Assembly (NCBI GenBank): GCA_004144185.1
Contig: SEFP01000003.1
Coordinates: 186,001 to 250,000, forward strand
From: Sphingobacteriales bacterium
Lineage (GTDB): Bacteria; Bacteroidota; Bacteroidia; Chitinophagales; Chitinophagaceae
Direction of reading: 5' to 3'
Length of the DNA: 64,000 bases
In this document: positions 25,675 through 35,070 of the stretch, one piece after another
Layout: each line of letters begins with the position of its first letter
How positions within the stretch are numbered: position 1 is the first letter of the stretch
The notes under the pieces: model-generated
Database searches by the model: none
The model's input: the letters and a program-made list of their open reading frames with translations, nothing else
Told to the model about the DNA's origin: nothing
Program-made: the position numbers and the translations under genes

Positions 25675-27480
25675 TCAGTAGTCAATCTGCAGGCCTAATG
25701 TATTCCGGAGGGTTTGCAGCAGCGGATTTTCCCGGACCAGCTCTTCATACATTTCCTGCTTGGAAAGCTGCTTCGGCGGCTTGGGCAACGAGTCATCCAC
25801 CACCACACGGGTCAAAACCCGGATGACACGACCATACTGCTTCTGGAAAAAATCCAAAAGCCGGTCACGGGTGTTTTTCACATACACCTCAGCCATCTCC
25901 GTCGGGCAACTGATTTCCACCTCGGAGTCGCCTATTTTCTGGATCTGCAACTGCGAAAACTGCGCATAGAGGGTGTGCTCGTTGTTGGCCCGCAACTGCT
26001 CGCCAAATTGTGCAAACACATCATTGAGGGTATCAGGTTCCAACGGAACCACCGGCTTCGCAGCATACTGGTTAGCACCGGTCTCCGTTACTTTGGTAAG
26101 GAGGTCGGCTGAGATCCGCCGCCGGGAGGACGTTGGCCGGTCAGGCGTCGGAGCCGTTATTGGTAATGGGGGCTGCGGTACAGGGACGGCAATGGGTTTT
26201 TCCGGAATGGGCTGCACCACTGGTGGAGGAGCAACGGGCGGCTGAATCGGAGCTTCCGGACGAACAGGTGTCGGAAGAACGGGCGGAGGGATAGCAGCAA
26301 CCGGTGGCACGGCCGCAGGCGTTACGGACGGACTAGAATTTTTTTTTGGCGTCGCAGCTTCTGCCGGCGGTCCGGCGGGTTCCGGATACCAGCTATACGT
26401 GAGCCGGATCAGCGTTACCTCTACATGGATACGCTTGTTAGTAGCAACGCGATACTCCAGGCCGGCCTGATGCAACAGCGTCAGGCCGTTCATCAGAAAC
26501 GAGGGGGTTGCCTGACGGGCTTTTTCGAAAAACTGCAACCGGGTATTGGCTGGCACATCCAGTAGCCGCGCCATGCGCTCATCCCGGCACAGCAACAGAT
26601 TCCGGAAATGTTCGGCCAGTCCGGACAGAACGGCATCGCCTTCAAAGCCCCGCGCCACGGCTTCTTCGAATTGCATCAATGCAGCCGGCATATCTGCGGC
26701 CAGCATGCAATCGGTAATCCGGAAGTAAAAAGCAGCATCCAGCATGGCCAGATGTTCCAGGGTTGCCGCATACGTCAGTTTTCCATCGGTAAAGGCCGAA
26801 ATCCGGTCCAGCATCGACAAGGCATCACGCATGCAGCCTTCACTTTTCTGAGCGATGACATGCAGCGCTTCTTCTTCTGCCGGAATGCCTTCTTTCTGAG
26901 TAATCGTTTCCAGGTGCGCAACGGTATCACTCGTTTTGATGCGCTTGAAATCGAAAATCTGGCACCGACTCAGGATTGTGGGCAGAATCTTGTGTTTCTC
27001 GGTGGTTGCCAGAATAAAAATGGCATACGGCGGCGGCTCTTCCAGTGTTTTCAGAAACGCGTTGAATGCAGCCGTACTCAGCATATGCACCTCATCGATA
27101 ATGTACACTTTAAATCGGCCCTGCTGCGGCGCAAAGCGCACCTGCGCAACCAGCTCACGGATATCATCGACTGAGTTATTGGACGCGGCATCCAGCTCAA
27201 ATACGTTGAAAGAGGCGTTGGCATCAAACGCCCGGCAGTTTTCACACACGCCACAAGCTTCAGTATCGGGTGTGCGGTGTTCGCAGTTGAGCGTCTTGGC
27301 CAGAATCCGGGCGCAAGTAGTTTTACCTACGCCCCGCGGACCGCAGAACAGGTACGCGTGAGCCAGCTGATCGTGCCGGATGGCATTTTTCAGAGTTGTG
27401 GTAATATGCTCCTGCCCGACCACCGTATCAAAGGTCTGTGGCCGGTATTTACGCGCGGAAACCAGAAATTGCTCAGCCAT
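25675..27480 (-). CDS. dnaX: DNA polymerase III subunits gamma and tau
   Basis: About 601 residues from the ATG at 27480. The clamp-loader AAA+ domain has Walker A GPRGVGKT at 47-54, a zinc site of Cys66, Cys76, Cys79 and Cys82, and DEVHMLSTAAFNAFLKTLEE. Domain III ends near residue 365. A Pro/Ala-rich linker and a tau-specific C-terminal domain follow. At 26339-26347 the coding strand has nine consecutive A's (codons P378 K379 K380 N). A -1 slip there reads Lys-Phe-stop (TAG at 26333-26335), giving a 382-residue gamma form. E. coli and Thermus dnaX use comparable slippery tracts. The gene has its own -7 box at 27507-27514. Confidence 0.94.
   Translation of the reverse strand: MAEQFLVSARKYRPQTFDTVVGQEHITTTLKNAIRHDQLAHAYLFCGPRGVGKTTCARILAKTLNCEHRTPDTEACGVCENCRAFDANASFNVFELDAASNNSVDDIRELVAQVRFAPQQGRFKVYIIDEVHMLSTAAFNAFLKTLEEPPPYAIFILATTEKHKILPTILSRCQIFDFKRIKTSDTVAHLETITQKEGIPAEEEALHVIAQKSEGCMRDALSMLDRISAFTDGKLTYAATLEHLAMLDAAFYFRITDCMLAADMPAALMQFEEAVARGFEGDAVLSGLAEHFRNLLLCRDERMARLLDVPANTRLQFFEKARQATPSFLMNGLTLLHQAGLEYRVATNKRIHVEVTLIRLTYSWYPEPAGPPAEAATPKKNSSPSVTPAAVPPVAAIPPPVLPTPVRPEAPIQPPVAPPPVVQPIPEKPIAVPVPQPPLPITAPTPDRPTSSRRRISADLLTKVTETGANQYAAKPVVPLEPDTLNDVFAQFGEQLRANNEHTLYAQFSQLQIQKIGDSEVEISCPTEMAEVYVKNTRDRLLDFFQKQYGRVIRVLTRVVVDDSLPKPPKQLSKQEMYEELVRENPLLQTLRNTLGLQIDY
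26333..26347 (-). promoter_or_regulatory. Probable programmed slippage site in dnaX (A9 tract plus -1 stop)
   Basis: The coding (minus) strand carries nine A's at 26347-26339, then TTC and, in the -1 frame, TAG at 26335-26333. The tract falls at the junction between clamp-loader domain III and the Pro-rich tau linker, exactly where a gamma product should end. The mechanism could be ribosomal -1 frameshifting on A-AAA-AAA or RNA polymerase slippage adding one A. Confidence 0.7.
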
Positions 27481-27506
27481 ACCTATAGATAACAAACGAA
27501 AGGAAA

Positions 27507-27514
27507 CAAAGTTA
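27507..27514 (-). promoter_or_regulatory. -7 promoter box of dnaX
   Basis: The minus strand reads TAACTTTG, a perfect TAnnTTTG match, 26 bases before the dnaX ATG. The nearest upstream TTG is 27 bases away, longer than usual. Confidence 0.45.
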
Positions 27515-27574
27515 TCGGATTCCCGGTTTCAGACCGAGGCTCAACTTTGAAGGCCCGGTCAAGGGTACAGTCTC

Positions 27575-28114
27575 CTATCCTGGTTGACTGGCAAAGTATT
27601 TCCAAAGTGGTGCAGCGTGGAGCGCCTGAATGATGTTTCCGGAACGCAACAGTTCTTTAACCTCTTCCGGACGGCACAGATGGACGGTCATTTCCTCACC
27701 GGTATCATAGTGAGGTTCTGTTGTTTTGGTCACACCTACGGCCAGAAAGGTGTGCGACCAGTTGGTAACAATCGCCGGGTTGGGACTCAGCGAATCCCAG
27801 TGTTGCCAAACGCCACCGCTGTAACCGGTTTCTTCCAGCAACTCCCGTTGCGCCGCTGCCAGGTACGAAGCTTCACCGGCTTCGGCGTACCCCGCGCAGA
27901 GTTCATAGTCGGTACGTTGCAGCCCGTGGCGGTATTGCCGCACCAGCACAAAATCGCCTTCAGTGGTAATGGCAATCGTATTGACGAAATCGCCGGATTC
28001 GAAAATGTAATAATCTTCCAGCTCGGTGCCTTTCTCCAGTTGCACGTGATCGCGGCGAACGGTCAGAAACGGTTTTTGGTGCAGGTATTCGCTGTGCAGC
28101 ACTTTCCAGGACAT
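27575..28114 (-). CDS. NUDIX hydrolase (ADP-ribose pyrophosphatase-like)
   Basis: A 179-residue protein. The complete Nudix box lies in GYAEAGEASYLAAAQRELLE followed by ETG (pattern Gx5Ex7REVxEExG, about residues 74-97), which binds the metal and hydrolyses a nucleoside diphosphate linked to another group. The N-terminal beta strands (LTVRRDHVQLEKGTELEDYY) resemble the ADP-sugar pyrophosphatase subgroup. It is a single gene between dnaX and the aldo/keto reductase, with a hairpin at 28150-28186 upstream that isolates it from the reductase transcript. Confidence 0.85.
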   Translation of the reverse strand: MSWKVLHSEYLHQKPFLTVRRDHVQLEKGTELEDYYIFESGDFVNTIAITTEGDFVLVRQYRHGLQRTDYELCAGYAEAGEASYLAAAQRELLEETGYSGGVWQHWDSLSPNPAIVTNWSHTFLAVGVTKTTEPHYDTGEEMTVHLCRPEEVKELLRSGNIIQALHAAPLWKYFASQPG

Positions 28115-28149
28115 ACAGAAGGGTTTGAGACCGCGAAGGTGCGATACAA

Positions 28150-28186
28150 CAACGCATTCCTGCTTCTCACAAACAGGAATGCGTTG
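28150..28186 (-). terminator. Terminator-like hairpin after the aldo/keto reductase gene
   Basis: A perfect 13-bp stem (28150-28162 with 28174-28186) around an 11-base loop, 28 bases past the reductase stop. The T-rich tail on the minus strand is weak. Confidence 0.65.
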
Positions 28187-28213
28187 CAGATGCTATCCTC
28201 TTCCGGAAAAGGA

Positions 28214-29203
28214 CTAGGCCGGAACCTGTGCCTTCTCGTAGATCAGCCCTTCCTGTTTCAGCTCTTTCCAGAACTCGGCCGGAATCGGCTCTTTCCAAGC
28301 AGCTACATTATCTTCTACCTGTGAGGGGCGACTGGCACCGGGAATGATGGCGGCAAACGCATCGGCAGCCAGTACAAACTGCAAGGCCGCATGCACCAGT
28401 GTAGTATCGTATTTTTTAGCAACGGCAGCCATCCGATCGCGCTTTTCGGTCATGCCTTTGGGAATGACGTTTTTGTAATTGTACCGGTTGCGCCCGGCAA
28501 TAAAACCGGAATTGTATGCCGCTCCCGAGACCAGATGCACACCTGCTTTTTCGACTGCGGGTAGTAGCCGGTCACAGGCATCTTCGTGATCCAGCAGTGA
28601 ATACTGGGTAGCCGAAAGGCAGATATCCGGGTCGGCGGATTCAATGCAGTCCAGGATCGGCTGAATTTTATTGACGCCCATCCCCCAGGCTTGGATTACG
28701 CCTTCATCACGAAGTTGCGAAAGCACTTTAAAGGCTCCTTTACGGGCCTGCTCCATAAAGAAATCGTAGCGGTCGCCCACTTGATCTTCTGATAAATCGT
28801 GGACATAGATAATATCAATAGTGTCCAGTCCCAGCCGGTTCAGGCTTTCCTCCAGCGAACGTTTGATGGCATCGGCGGTGTAATCGTGGCGATAGTCAAA
28901 CGAAAGCGGATCTTTCCACATAGTGGGCGGTACTTCTGCTTCCGGAACCGGTGTAAACAACCGTCCGACTTTGGTAGACAGTATAAACGATTCGCGTGGC
29001 TTTGTTTGCAGAAACTCGCCAAACCGGCGTTCACTTTTAGTTAGGCCGTACCAGGGTGAGGTATCAAAATGACGAATGCCTAAATCCCAGGCCGCCTGTA
29101 AAATATCATGGGCTTTTTCGTCAGAAATCTTTTCAAAAGCAGTTCCAATCGCGACACCGCCCAGCCCCAGTGCATGTTGTTTTTGAAGGATAGATTGACT
29201 CAT
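28214..29203 (-). CDS. Aldo/keto reductase
   Basis: About 329 residues from the ATG at 29203 (MSQSILQKQHALGLGGVAIG); an upstream start adds 31 unlikely residues. AKR TIM-barrel signatures: GIRHFDTSPWYG holds the catalytic Asp and Tyr, LNRLGLDTIDIIYVHDL holds the active-site His region, and AAIIPGASRPSQVEDNVAAW is the NADPH-binding C-terminus. The subgroup resembles L-fucose/pyridoxal dehydrogenase-like AKRs common in Bacteroidota. The substrate is not assignable. It is monocistronic. Confidence 0.87.
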   Translation of the reverse strand: MSQSILQKQHALGLGGVAIGTAFEKISDEKAHDILQAAWDLGIRHFDTSPWYGLTKSERRFGEFLQTKPRESFILSTKVGRLFTPVPEAEVPPTMWKDPLSFDYRHDYTADAIKRSLEESLNRLGLDTIDIIYVHDLSEDQVGDRYDFFMEQARKGAFKVLSQLRDEGVIQAWGMGVNKIQPILDCIESADPDICLSATQYSLLDHEDACDRLLPAVEKAGVHLVSGAAYNSGFIAGRNRYNYKNVIPKGMTEKRDRMAAVAKKYDTTLVHAALQFVLAADAFAAIIPGASRPSQVEDNVAAWKEPIPAEFWKELKQEGLIYEKAQVPA

Positions 29204-29285
29204 ATCGTTCCGGAAAATTTGTTTTCCGATTCGTAAAAACATAATGCCGCCTGTTCCGGAAAGAAATTCTTTTTCCCGAAAATTA

Positions 29286-29312
29286 AAAAGCCGCACGTAA
29301 ATCGTGCGGCTT
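29286..29312 (-). terminator. Terminator of the lipoprotein gene 29330-29923
   Basis: A 10-bp stem (29288-29297 with 29303-29312) and 5-base loop, with a T run on the minus strand, 18 bases past the stop codon. Confidence 0.8.
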
Positions 29313-29329
29313 AATATGAAATATGAGAC

Positions 29330-29923
29330 TTATTTTTTATTGACAAAGAAGCTACCTTCTGTAATTTCAATGTAATCGTTGGTGTCGATTTCAAAGGTTG
29401 CCTGTTTGCGCCGGTATACACGGCCGGAGAACACCCCTTTCATGGTGAGCGGATTTTGCTCCGTTACAGTAATAGTTGAGTAGGCTTTCCCTTTGGCTTG
29501 TAAACTATATGAGCTGTAAAGACGGGATAGTTGATTGGTACCGCTGTCTTTGGAATCCTGGAAAACCAAGGTCAAATAGCTGCTGTCGTTGTTATTGTAT
29601 GACGTACGGGCTGCTTTATAGTCGTACAACTGAACGCTCATTCCTTCCAACTGCCCATTAACGGTCATAGTGCCTGTCACCTGCCGGACAGCCATAGTGC
29701 CAAAAACTTGCTCATTCCAAGTACCACTGGCCATGCGAATTTTATCGGACCAGCGTTTGTAGCGGATCTGGCCGGCGGCATCTGCCGTACCCAGGGGCAG
29801 CAATGGATTTACTGAGCCGGTGCTGTCGCTTCCGGACGGGCTGGCGTTGTAATCCTGGCCGCAGGAAGCCATTGAAAGCAGTGCAACCGCAGCTGCAAAA
29901 ACACGTACGTAATGAGTAGCCAT
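29330..29923 (-). CDS. Putative lipoprotein of unknown function
   Basis: A 197-residue protein with a classic lipoprotein signal: hydrophobic segment, then SMASC with Cys at about residue 21, followed by a Ser/Gly/Asp-rich flexible linker. The mature domain is mostly beta strands (FGTMAVRQVTGTMTVNGQL, AKGKAYSTITVTEQNPL) and could be a small periplasmic beta-sandwich. I do not recognise the family. It has its own terminator and is divergent from the DUF5686 gene that starts at 29995. Confidence 0.65.
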   Translation of the reverse strand: MATHYVRVFAAAVALLSMASCGQDYNASPSGSDSTGSVNPLLPLGTADAAGQIRYKRWSDKIRMASGTWNEQVFGTMAVRQVTGTMTVNGQLEGMSVQLYDYKAARTSYNNNDSSYLTLVFQDSKDSGTNQLSRLYSSYSLQAKGKAYSTITVTEQNPLTMKGVFSGRVYRRKQATFEIDTNDYIEITEGSFFVNKK

Positions 29924-29994
29924 ATCTTAAAGGCTAAAGATAATAGACGGGCTTTGAATATTCCGAATCATACCCCACTTATTTTTGACGCCGA

Positions 29995-32409
29995 ATGAAG
30001 GACTATCGATGGGTACTGCTTGTGGGATTGTGGCTGCTGAGCCCTGTTTGCGGATTTACACAGCAGCTGGTCCGTACGATTTCCGGAACGGTTTTGAACC
30101 AGGCTACCCGTACCGGGATTCCGTTTGCCACCCTTAAAACGCCCGATGGTCGTCAGGGGGTTGTGGCCGATCTGGAGGGCCATTTCGACTTTCCCAACCT
30201 GCCGGTGCAGGTAACAGCACTGGAGCTTTCCAGCATTGGCTTTCAAACCAAATCCGTTGCACTGGTTGCATCCCAGTCGGTTTACCACTGGCAGCTCTCC
30301 CCTGCCGCCGAATCCGAACTGGCGGAGGTCACCATTCAATCGCCGGAACGTAAAATCAGGCGCATCCTCCGGGCGGCAATCGATGCACGGGACCAGCACA
30401 ATCCGGAAAAAAAGCCGGCGTACCAGTGCAGCGTCTACTATAAAATGATGGCCGATGTAGACCTGCTGGAATTTCCGCTCAACGACAGTGAAAAGCAGTG
30501 GCTGCGCAATTTTCAGGAACGTCAGCACCTGCTGGTCGCCGAAACCTACAGTCGACGGCTGTTCCGGAAACCTGCTTCCCTGCACGAGGAAATTCTGGCG
30601 ACGCGCTTTTCCGGACTTTCATCGCCTGCCTTTACCAACCTCATCACCGATGTACTGCCTTTTCAGATTCAGTCCGATTTTATCCGGCTGGGGCAGCTGG
30701 ATTATCCCAACCCGGTTGCCAAAGGATTCGAAAGCCGCTACCGGTTCCGGTTGCGCGAAGAGTTTCAGAACGAAGGCGATACCATCTGGGTACTGGCCTA
30801 TGAGCCGCGCAAAAATGTACGGGGCTTACAGGGCACCCTCACGATCCGCTCTGATGGGTATGTGGTGCAACAGATGATTGCCGATGCCCGCGACAGCGCG
30901 TTGCGTCAAAGCACCCGCATTGATATTCAATACGCCAAAACCGAAGGGCAGTGGTTTCCCGAGAAGCTGAATTACCGGATGGAATGGCGCTCGGCGCTGA
31001 TGAAAGGCCAGGATATCTTTATTTCCGGAACCTCCCGCATTGACAGCGTGTTGTTTTCCCTGCCGCCGGGCTATCGGTTCGACAATGCCCACACGGCTAC
31101 CCTCGCCTCCGATGCCGTTAAAACCGAAGACAGTTCCTGGACCGCCATCCGGCCCGATCCGCTCAGCGCCAAAGACACTCAAACCTATCATTTCAACGAC
31201 AGTTTCGCCAACTCGCTGCCGACTGATAACATCGTTCGCCTGGCCTCCGCCTTACCCAAAGGCTTGTTTCCCATCTGGAAGCTGGATGTAAATCTGAACC
31301 GCGTTTACAGTTTCAATGACTTTGAAGGCAACCGCTACGGACTGGGCATCCAGACCTCTGATAAAATCTCCAAGAAATGTATCGCCGGTGCCTGGGGCGG
31401 ACGTGGCCAGCACGACGGGCTCTGGAAATATGGCGGCTTTGGTGAAATTTTCTTCGATCGCTACCAGGAACAAGTACTTCGCCTCAGCTACGACCGCGAT
31501 CTGCGCGATCCGGGCCGGGTATTCCTCGATCCCTCGCTCGATAAAGGTTATATCCGGCAGTACCTGATTCAGCGGGCCGATCTCTCCGAACGGGCAGCGG
31601 TGCAACTGCGCAACCGGATCGGGTATCTCAGCACCGAACTGGATGTGGCGTACGAGCGCATCACCCCACTCTATGGCTATCGATTTACCCCTTACGGCGA
31701 CACGTCCGTACAATTGAGCGTCAAAGAAGCGACCCTGCGACTGCGTTACGCATTTGGCGAGAAACGTGCCTACTCATTCGGGACGTATTTGCCGATCAGT
31801 ACCAAGTATCCAATCCTATACGCCTCCGTAACGGCCGGGACTCTTTCGCCACAGCAACCGGAGCCGGGCATTCCGGAAAACCGGTATCTGCAACTCATCG
31901 GCGGCATTCAGTTTCAGAAACACATTAACCGTCTGGGAACCAGCCACCTGCTGCTGATCGGCGGTGATAATATTTCCGATGCGCCCTTGCCAATCAGCCG
32001 GCTGTTTGCTGCGCGGGGTTACCGGTTGGGCAACTTTGCGGCCTTCAGCTTTGGCAATTTTTATACCCTGCGACCGTATGATCTGTACAACGATGCCTTT
32101 ATAAGCCTGCACTTCCGGCACCAGTTCGATTTCCATTTTTATAAGACGTCGTTTTCGTATCCCAGCCTTTCAGTGGGTTATAGCGGCATTTACGGAGAAG
32201 CGCTTAATTATTCGCTGCACGAAGGCATCGAATTTCACGATGCGGCCGGCGGCTACCATGAAGCAGGCCTTGCGCTGCACGATCTGTTACGGCTCAAAGT
32301 GTACGGACTGGCGTATGCAGGCGTTCATGCCGGCTACTATATCCCGCTTTCCGGAAACGCTTTTTTCCGGAATGGCGCTACAGTCCTGGGAATTGAGATT
32401 ACACTTTGA
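29995..32409 (+). CDS. DUF5686 outer-membrane protein with carboxypeptidase-like regulatory domain
   Basis: An 804-residue protein. Signal peptide about 1-22 (WVLLVGLWLLSPVCGFTQQ). A CarboxypepD_reg-like beta sandwich follows at about 28-105 (ISGTVLNQATRTGIPFATL, SSIGFQT). Then comes the DUF5686 region (RKIRRILRAAIDARDQHNPE) and a long C-terminal barrel-like part with many aromatic beta strands. Relatives are TonB-receptor-like outer-membrane proteins without a plug; the role is unknown. It is monocistronic and ends in the perfect palindrome 32445-32498. Confidence 0.82.
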   Translation: MKDYRWVLLVGLWLLSPVCGFTQQLVRTISGTVLNQATRTGIPFATLKTPDGRQGVVADLEGHFDFPNLPVQVTALELSSIGFQTKSVALVASQSVYHWQLSPAAESELAEVTIQSPERKIRRILRAAIDARDQHNPEKKPAYQCSVYYKMMADVDLLEFPLNDSEKQWLRNFQERQHLLVAETYSRRLFRKPASLHEEILATRFSGLSSPAFTNLITDVLPFQIQSDFIRLGQLDYPNPVAKGFESRYRFRLREEFQNEGDTIWVLAYEPRKNVRGLQGTLTIRSDGYVVQQMIADARDSALRQSTRIDIQYAKTEGQWFPEKLNYRMEWRSALMKGQDIFISGTSRIDSVLFSLPPGYRFDNAHTATLASDAVKTEDSSWTAIRPDPLSAKDTQTYHFNDSFANSLPTDNIVRLASALPKGLFPIWKLDVNLNRVYSFNDFEGNRYGLGIQTSDKISKKCIAGAWGGRGQHDGLWKYGGFGEIFFDRYQEQVLRLSYDRDLRDPGRVFLDPSLDKGYIRQYLIQRADLSERAAVQLRNRIGYLSTELDVAYERITPLYGYRFTPYGDTSVQLSVKEATLRLRYAFGEKRAYSFGTYLPISTKYPILYASVTAGTLSPQQPEPGIPENRYLQLIGGIQFQKHINRLGTSHLLLIGGDNISDAPLPISRLFAARGYRLGNFAAFSFGNFYTLRPYDLYNDAFISLHFRHQFDFHFYKTSFSYPSLSVGYSGIYGEALNYSLHEGIEFHDAAGGYHEAGLALHDLLRLKVYGLAYAGVHAGYYIPLSGNAFFRNGATVLGIEITL

Positions 32410-32444
32410 CGGATTCTGTGCCCAAAACACAGTATGTGAATGCT

Positions 32445-32498
32445 ACTTACTTGAACAAGGGCTTGCTTTCCGGAAAGCAAGCCCTTGTTCAAGTAAGT
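32445..32498. terminator. Perfect 54-bp palindrome, bidirectional terminator
   Basis: The two 27-base arms (32445-32471 and 32472-32498) are exact reverse complements with no loop, centred on TTTCCGGAAA. The element lies between the convergent DUF5686 and aspS genes, 36 bases past one stop and 23 past the other. Its RNA would form a long stem, consistent with two-way termination, though perfection over 54 bp is more than termination needs. Confidence 0.75.
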
Positions 32499-32520
32499 TT
32501 TGGAATCGGAAGCCTGATCG

Positions 32521-34278
32521 TTACAATCCAAGCTCCTTCTTCTGTGTTTCGTCAATCCTGGAAGGCGCATCCAGCATCACGTCCCGGCCGCTGTTGTTTT
32601 TAGGGAAGGCGATAAAGTCACGGATGGTTTCCTGACCACCGAGCAATGCGCACAACCGGTCGAAGCCTAATGCAATGCCCCCATGCGGCGGTGCGCCGTA
32701 CTCAAACGCGCCCAGCAAAAAGCCAAACTTTTCCTGCTGTTCATGGGCGTCCATTCCAAGGGCAGCAAACATCTTTTCCTGAATGTCGCGCTGGAAAATC
32801 CGGATAGAGCCGCCGCCGATTTCAGTTCCGTTTAGTACCAGATCGTACGCATTTGCTTTGATATCATGGTATTTGGACAGGTCGCTCATCCAGCTCAGAT
32901 GCTCCGGTTTAGGGGCTGTAAACGGATGGTGGCGGGCTACAAAGCGAGCGCCTTCTTCGTCATATTCAAACAGCGGAAAATCGATCACCCACAGCGGCTT
33001 GTATACACTGTGATCGCGCAGTCCCAGGCGTTCGCCAAGTTCCAGGCGCAGTGCTGAAGCGGCCTTCCGGGTTTGCGTCTCGGTACCGGCCACTACAAGA
33101 ATCAGGTCGCCTTCCTGGGCTCCGCAATAGGCCGCGATATCGCTCAGTTCGTGCTGGGTAAAAAACTTATCCACACTGCTTTTGTAGGAGCCATCGCGGT
33201 TGTAGCGGATGGTTACCAGTCCGCTCATGCCGACCTGCGGACGTTTTACCCAGTCCGTCCATTCGTCGGTCTGCTTCCGGCTCCATTCGGCACCTTCTTT
33301 CACCACTACACCCAGCACGGTTTCAGCATTCCGGAACGGAGCAAAGTCGATTGTTTCCAACAGTGGCAATTCATAGGTACCGGCAGCTTTCAAATTGGCC
33401 AGCTTCATCTCAAACCGCAGGTCCGGCTTATCGTTGCCATAATCGCGCATAGCGTCGTCCCAGGTCATCCGGGGCAACGGGTCGGTCATATCAATGCCTT
33501 TGATTTCGGCCAGCAGTTCTTTGAACAGCGATTCGAAGATTTGCAGAATATCTTCCTGCTCCACGAAGCTCATCTCGCAGTCGATCTGGGTAAACTCCGG
33601 CTGCCGGTCGGCACGCAGGTCCTCGTCGCGAAAACATTTCACGATCTGGTAGTACCGGTCATAGCCGCTCACCATCAGCAATTGCTTAAACGTCTGCGGA
33701 CTTTGCGGCAGGGCATAAAACTGGCCTTCGTTCATCCGGGACGGCACTACAAAATCGCGGGCTCCTTCCGGGGTGCTTTTAATCAGGAACGGCGTTTCAA
33801 TTTCCCAGAAGCCGTTGCGGTCCAGAAAGTTCCGGACGGCACGGGAGACGCGGTAGCGCAGTTCCAGATTGCGCTTCAATGGCGGACGGCGCAGATCGAG
33901 AAAGCGGTATTTCATCCGCAAGTCTTCTCCGCCGTCGCTGTCTTCTTCGATGGTAAACGGTGGTGTAACAGCTGCATTCAGCACCTCAAACGTCGTTACA
34001 TCGATTTCGATGTCGCCCGTCGGGATTTTATCCGTTTTATTGTGCCGCTCAATCACCCGGCCGTTAGCCTGCAGAACGGTTTCGCGACCAATCTCCTTTC
34101 CGGACAACTGCGGGGCCAGTGTTTCGTTGAAATACAACTGTGTAACGCCATAGCGGTCGCGCAGATCTATAAACGTGATCGCACCGAATTTACGAACGGC
34201 CTGCACCCAGCCAGCGAGGGTGACTTGTTGATCTACATCGGTGAGCCGGAGCTCGCCACAAGTATGCGAACGGTACAT
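32521..34278 (-). CDS. aspS: Aspartyl-tRNA synthetase
   Basis: A 585-residue class II synthetase of bacterial AspRS length. It has an N-terminal OB-fold anticodon domain ([30 protein letters not shown]). Motif 2 is [18 protein letters not shown], preceded by [22 protein letters not shown] insertion domain follows, and motif 3 is [15 protein letters not shown]. It charges tRNA-Asp. A -7 box (34311-34318) lies 33 bases upstream and overlaps the divergent PAP2 promoter region. Confidence 0.96.
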   Translation of the reverse strand: MYRSHTCGELRLTDVDQQVTLAGWVQAVRKFGAITFIDLRDRYGVTQLYFNETLAPQLSGKEIGRETVLQANGRVIERHNKTDKIPTGDIEIDVTTFEVLNAAVTPPFTIEEDSDGGEDLRMKYRFLDLRRPPLKRNLELRYRVSRAVRNFLDRNGFWEIETPFLIKSTPEGARDFVVPSRMNEGQFYALPQSPQTFKQLLMVSGYDRYYQIVKCFRDEDLRADRQPEFTQIDCEMSFVEQEDILQIFESLFKELLAEIKGIDMTDPLPRMTWDDAMRDYGNDKPDLRFEMKLANLKAAGTYELPLLETIDFAPFRNAETVLGVVVKEGAEWSRKQTDEWTDWVKRPQVGMSGLVTIRYNRDGSYKSSVDKFFTQHELSDIAAYCGAQEGDLILVVAGTETQTRKAASALRLELGERLGLRDHSVYKPLWVIDFPLFEYDEEGARFVARHHPFTAPKPEHLSWMSDLSKYHDIKANAYDLVLNGTEIGGGSIRIFQRDIQEKMFAALGMDAHEQQEKFGFLLGAFEYGAPPHGGIALGFDRLCALLGGQETIRDFIAFPKNNSGRDVMLDAPSRIDETQKKELGL

Positions 34279-34310
34279 AAACAGCGTCTGAATTTTTAAA
34301 GAAAGGAGCG

Positions 34311-34318
34311 CAAAGATA
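34311..34318 (-). promoter_or_regulatory. -7 promoter box of aspS
   Basis: The minus strand reads TATCTTTG, a perfect TAnnTTTG match, 33 bases before the aspS ATG. It lies back to back with the plus-strand PAP2 promoter, only a few bases apart. Confidence 0.5.
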
Positions 34319-34322
34319 GCCG

Positions 34323-34351
34323 TTGTCGGTTGCGGAAGCCGGTTACCTTTG
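34323..34351 (+). promoter_or_regulatory. Bacteroidota-type promoter for the membrane PAP2 gene
   Basis: TTG (34323-34325) - 18 bases - TACCTTTG (34344-34351) matches the consensus and has the same spacing as the promoter at 261-290. It places the transcript start downstream of the earliest open codon of this frame, which supports the later ATG at 34419. Confidence 0.55.
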
Positions 34352-34418
34352 CCGGAACGATTCCGGAATTTTTGCTCACTCTTTTCTTTTTTACCTACTT
34401 GTGGAAACCCTGCGGACG

Positions 34419-35033
34419 ATGATCCGGCAAATTGACCAGATCATTTGGTATTATATCAATACCCAATGGCACAATGCCTTTCTGGACTGGCTGATTCCGT
34501 TTCTCCGCAACCAGTATTTCTGGGTGCCGGTGTATTTGTTTTTGTTCGTGTTTATGTTGCTCAACTATGGCCGTAAAGGGCTGGACTGGGTAATCGGATT
34601 TCTGCTTACGTTTGGTGCGGCCGACTGGATCTGTGCGTCGGTGATCAAACCATTTGTAGGGCGGTTACGTCCCTGTAACAACCCTGACCTGCAGAATTAT
34701 ATTCACTTGCTGGTGGAGTGCGGCGGCGGCAAAAGTTTTCCATCCAACCACGCGGCCAATCACTTTGCCTTCGCCGCCTTTATCAATGCCACTATCGGCA
34801 AAACGTATCCGGGCATCCGGAAATGGACCTGGTTGTGGCCGGTTATAGTGTCGTACTCGCAGGTATATGTAGGCGTCCACTTTCCGCTGGATGTACTTGC
34901 AGGGGGCTTACTGGGAGTGTCCATCGGCAGTCTTACCGGTTCGCTTTACAATCGGTATGCGGGCCGGTTACAGCCGCTTCCCGTACGCGCATCTATCCAA
35001 CAACCGGTTGCAGAGCAGCCAACCGGTTTCTAA
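34419..35033 (+). CDS. Membrane-bound PAP2-family phosphatase
   Basis: About 204 residues from the ATG at 34419; the frame is open earlier, but a promoter occupies that part. Several transmembrane helices (about 35-50, 57-74, 113-125, 137-150, 158-175) make it an integral inner-membrane protein. PAP2 motifs: K77-PFVGRLRP85, FPSNHA (His111), and S147-x6-His154-x3-Asp158, with Gln in place of the usual Arg after the Ser. Relatives dephosphorylate undecaprenyl pyrophosphate or phosphatidylglycerol phosphate. It differs from the two exported PAP2 proteins at 3.6-5.5 kb. Confidence 0.86.
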   Translation: MIRQIDQIIWYYINTQWHNAFLDWLIPFLRNQYFWVPVYLFLFVFMLLNYGRKGLDWVIGFLLTFGAADWICASVIKPFVGRLRPCNNPDLQNYIHLLVECGGGKSFPSNHAANHFAFAAFINATIGKTYPGIRKWTWLWPVIVSYSQVYVGVHFPLDVLAGGLLGVSIGSLTGSLYNRYAGRLQPLPVRASIQQPVAEQPTGF

Positions 35034-35070
35034 ACTCATCCGGAACAGCGATTCGGTTGAACGCGGCCCG

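Noticed and set aside
33073-34299. Long open frame (408 codons) on the plus strand opposite aspS
   Set aside because: Its translation is biased in composition (His, Phe, Arg-rich) with no motif, and it lies exactly antisense to a clear AspRS. Similar antisense frames lie opposite valS (42385-43947), glyA (19091-20455) and a PAP2 gene (3741-4748); all are mirror images of GC-biased codon use.
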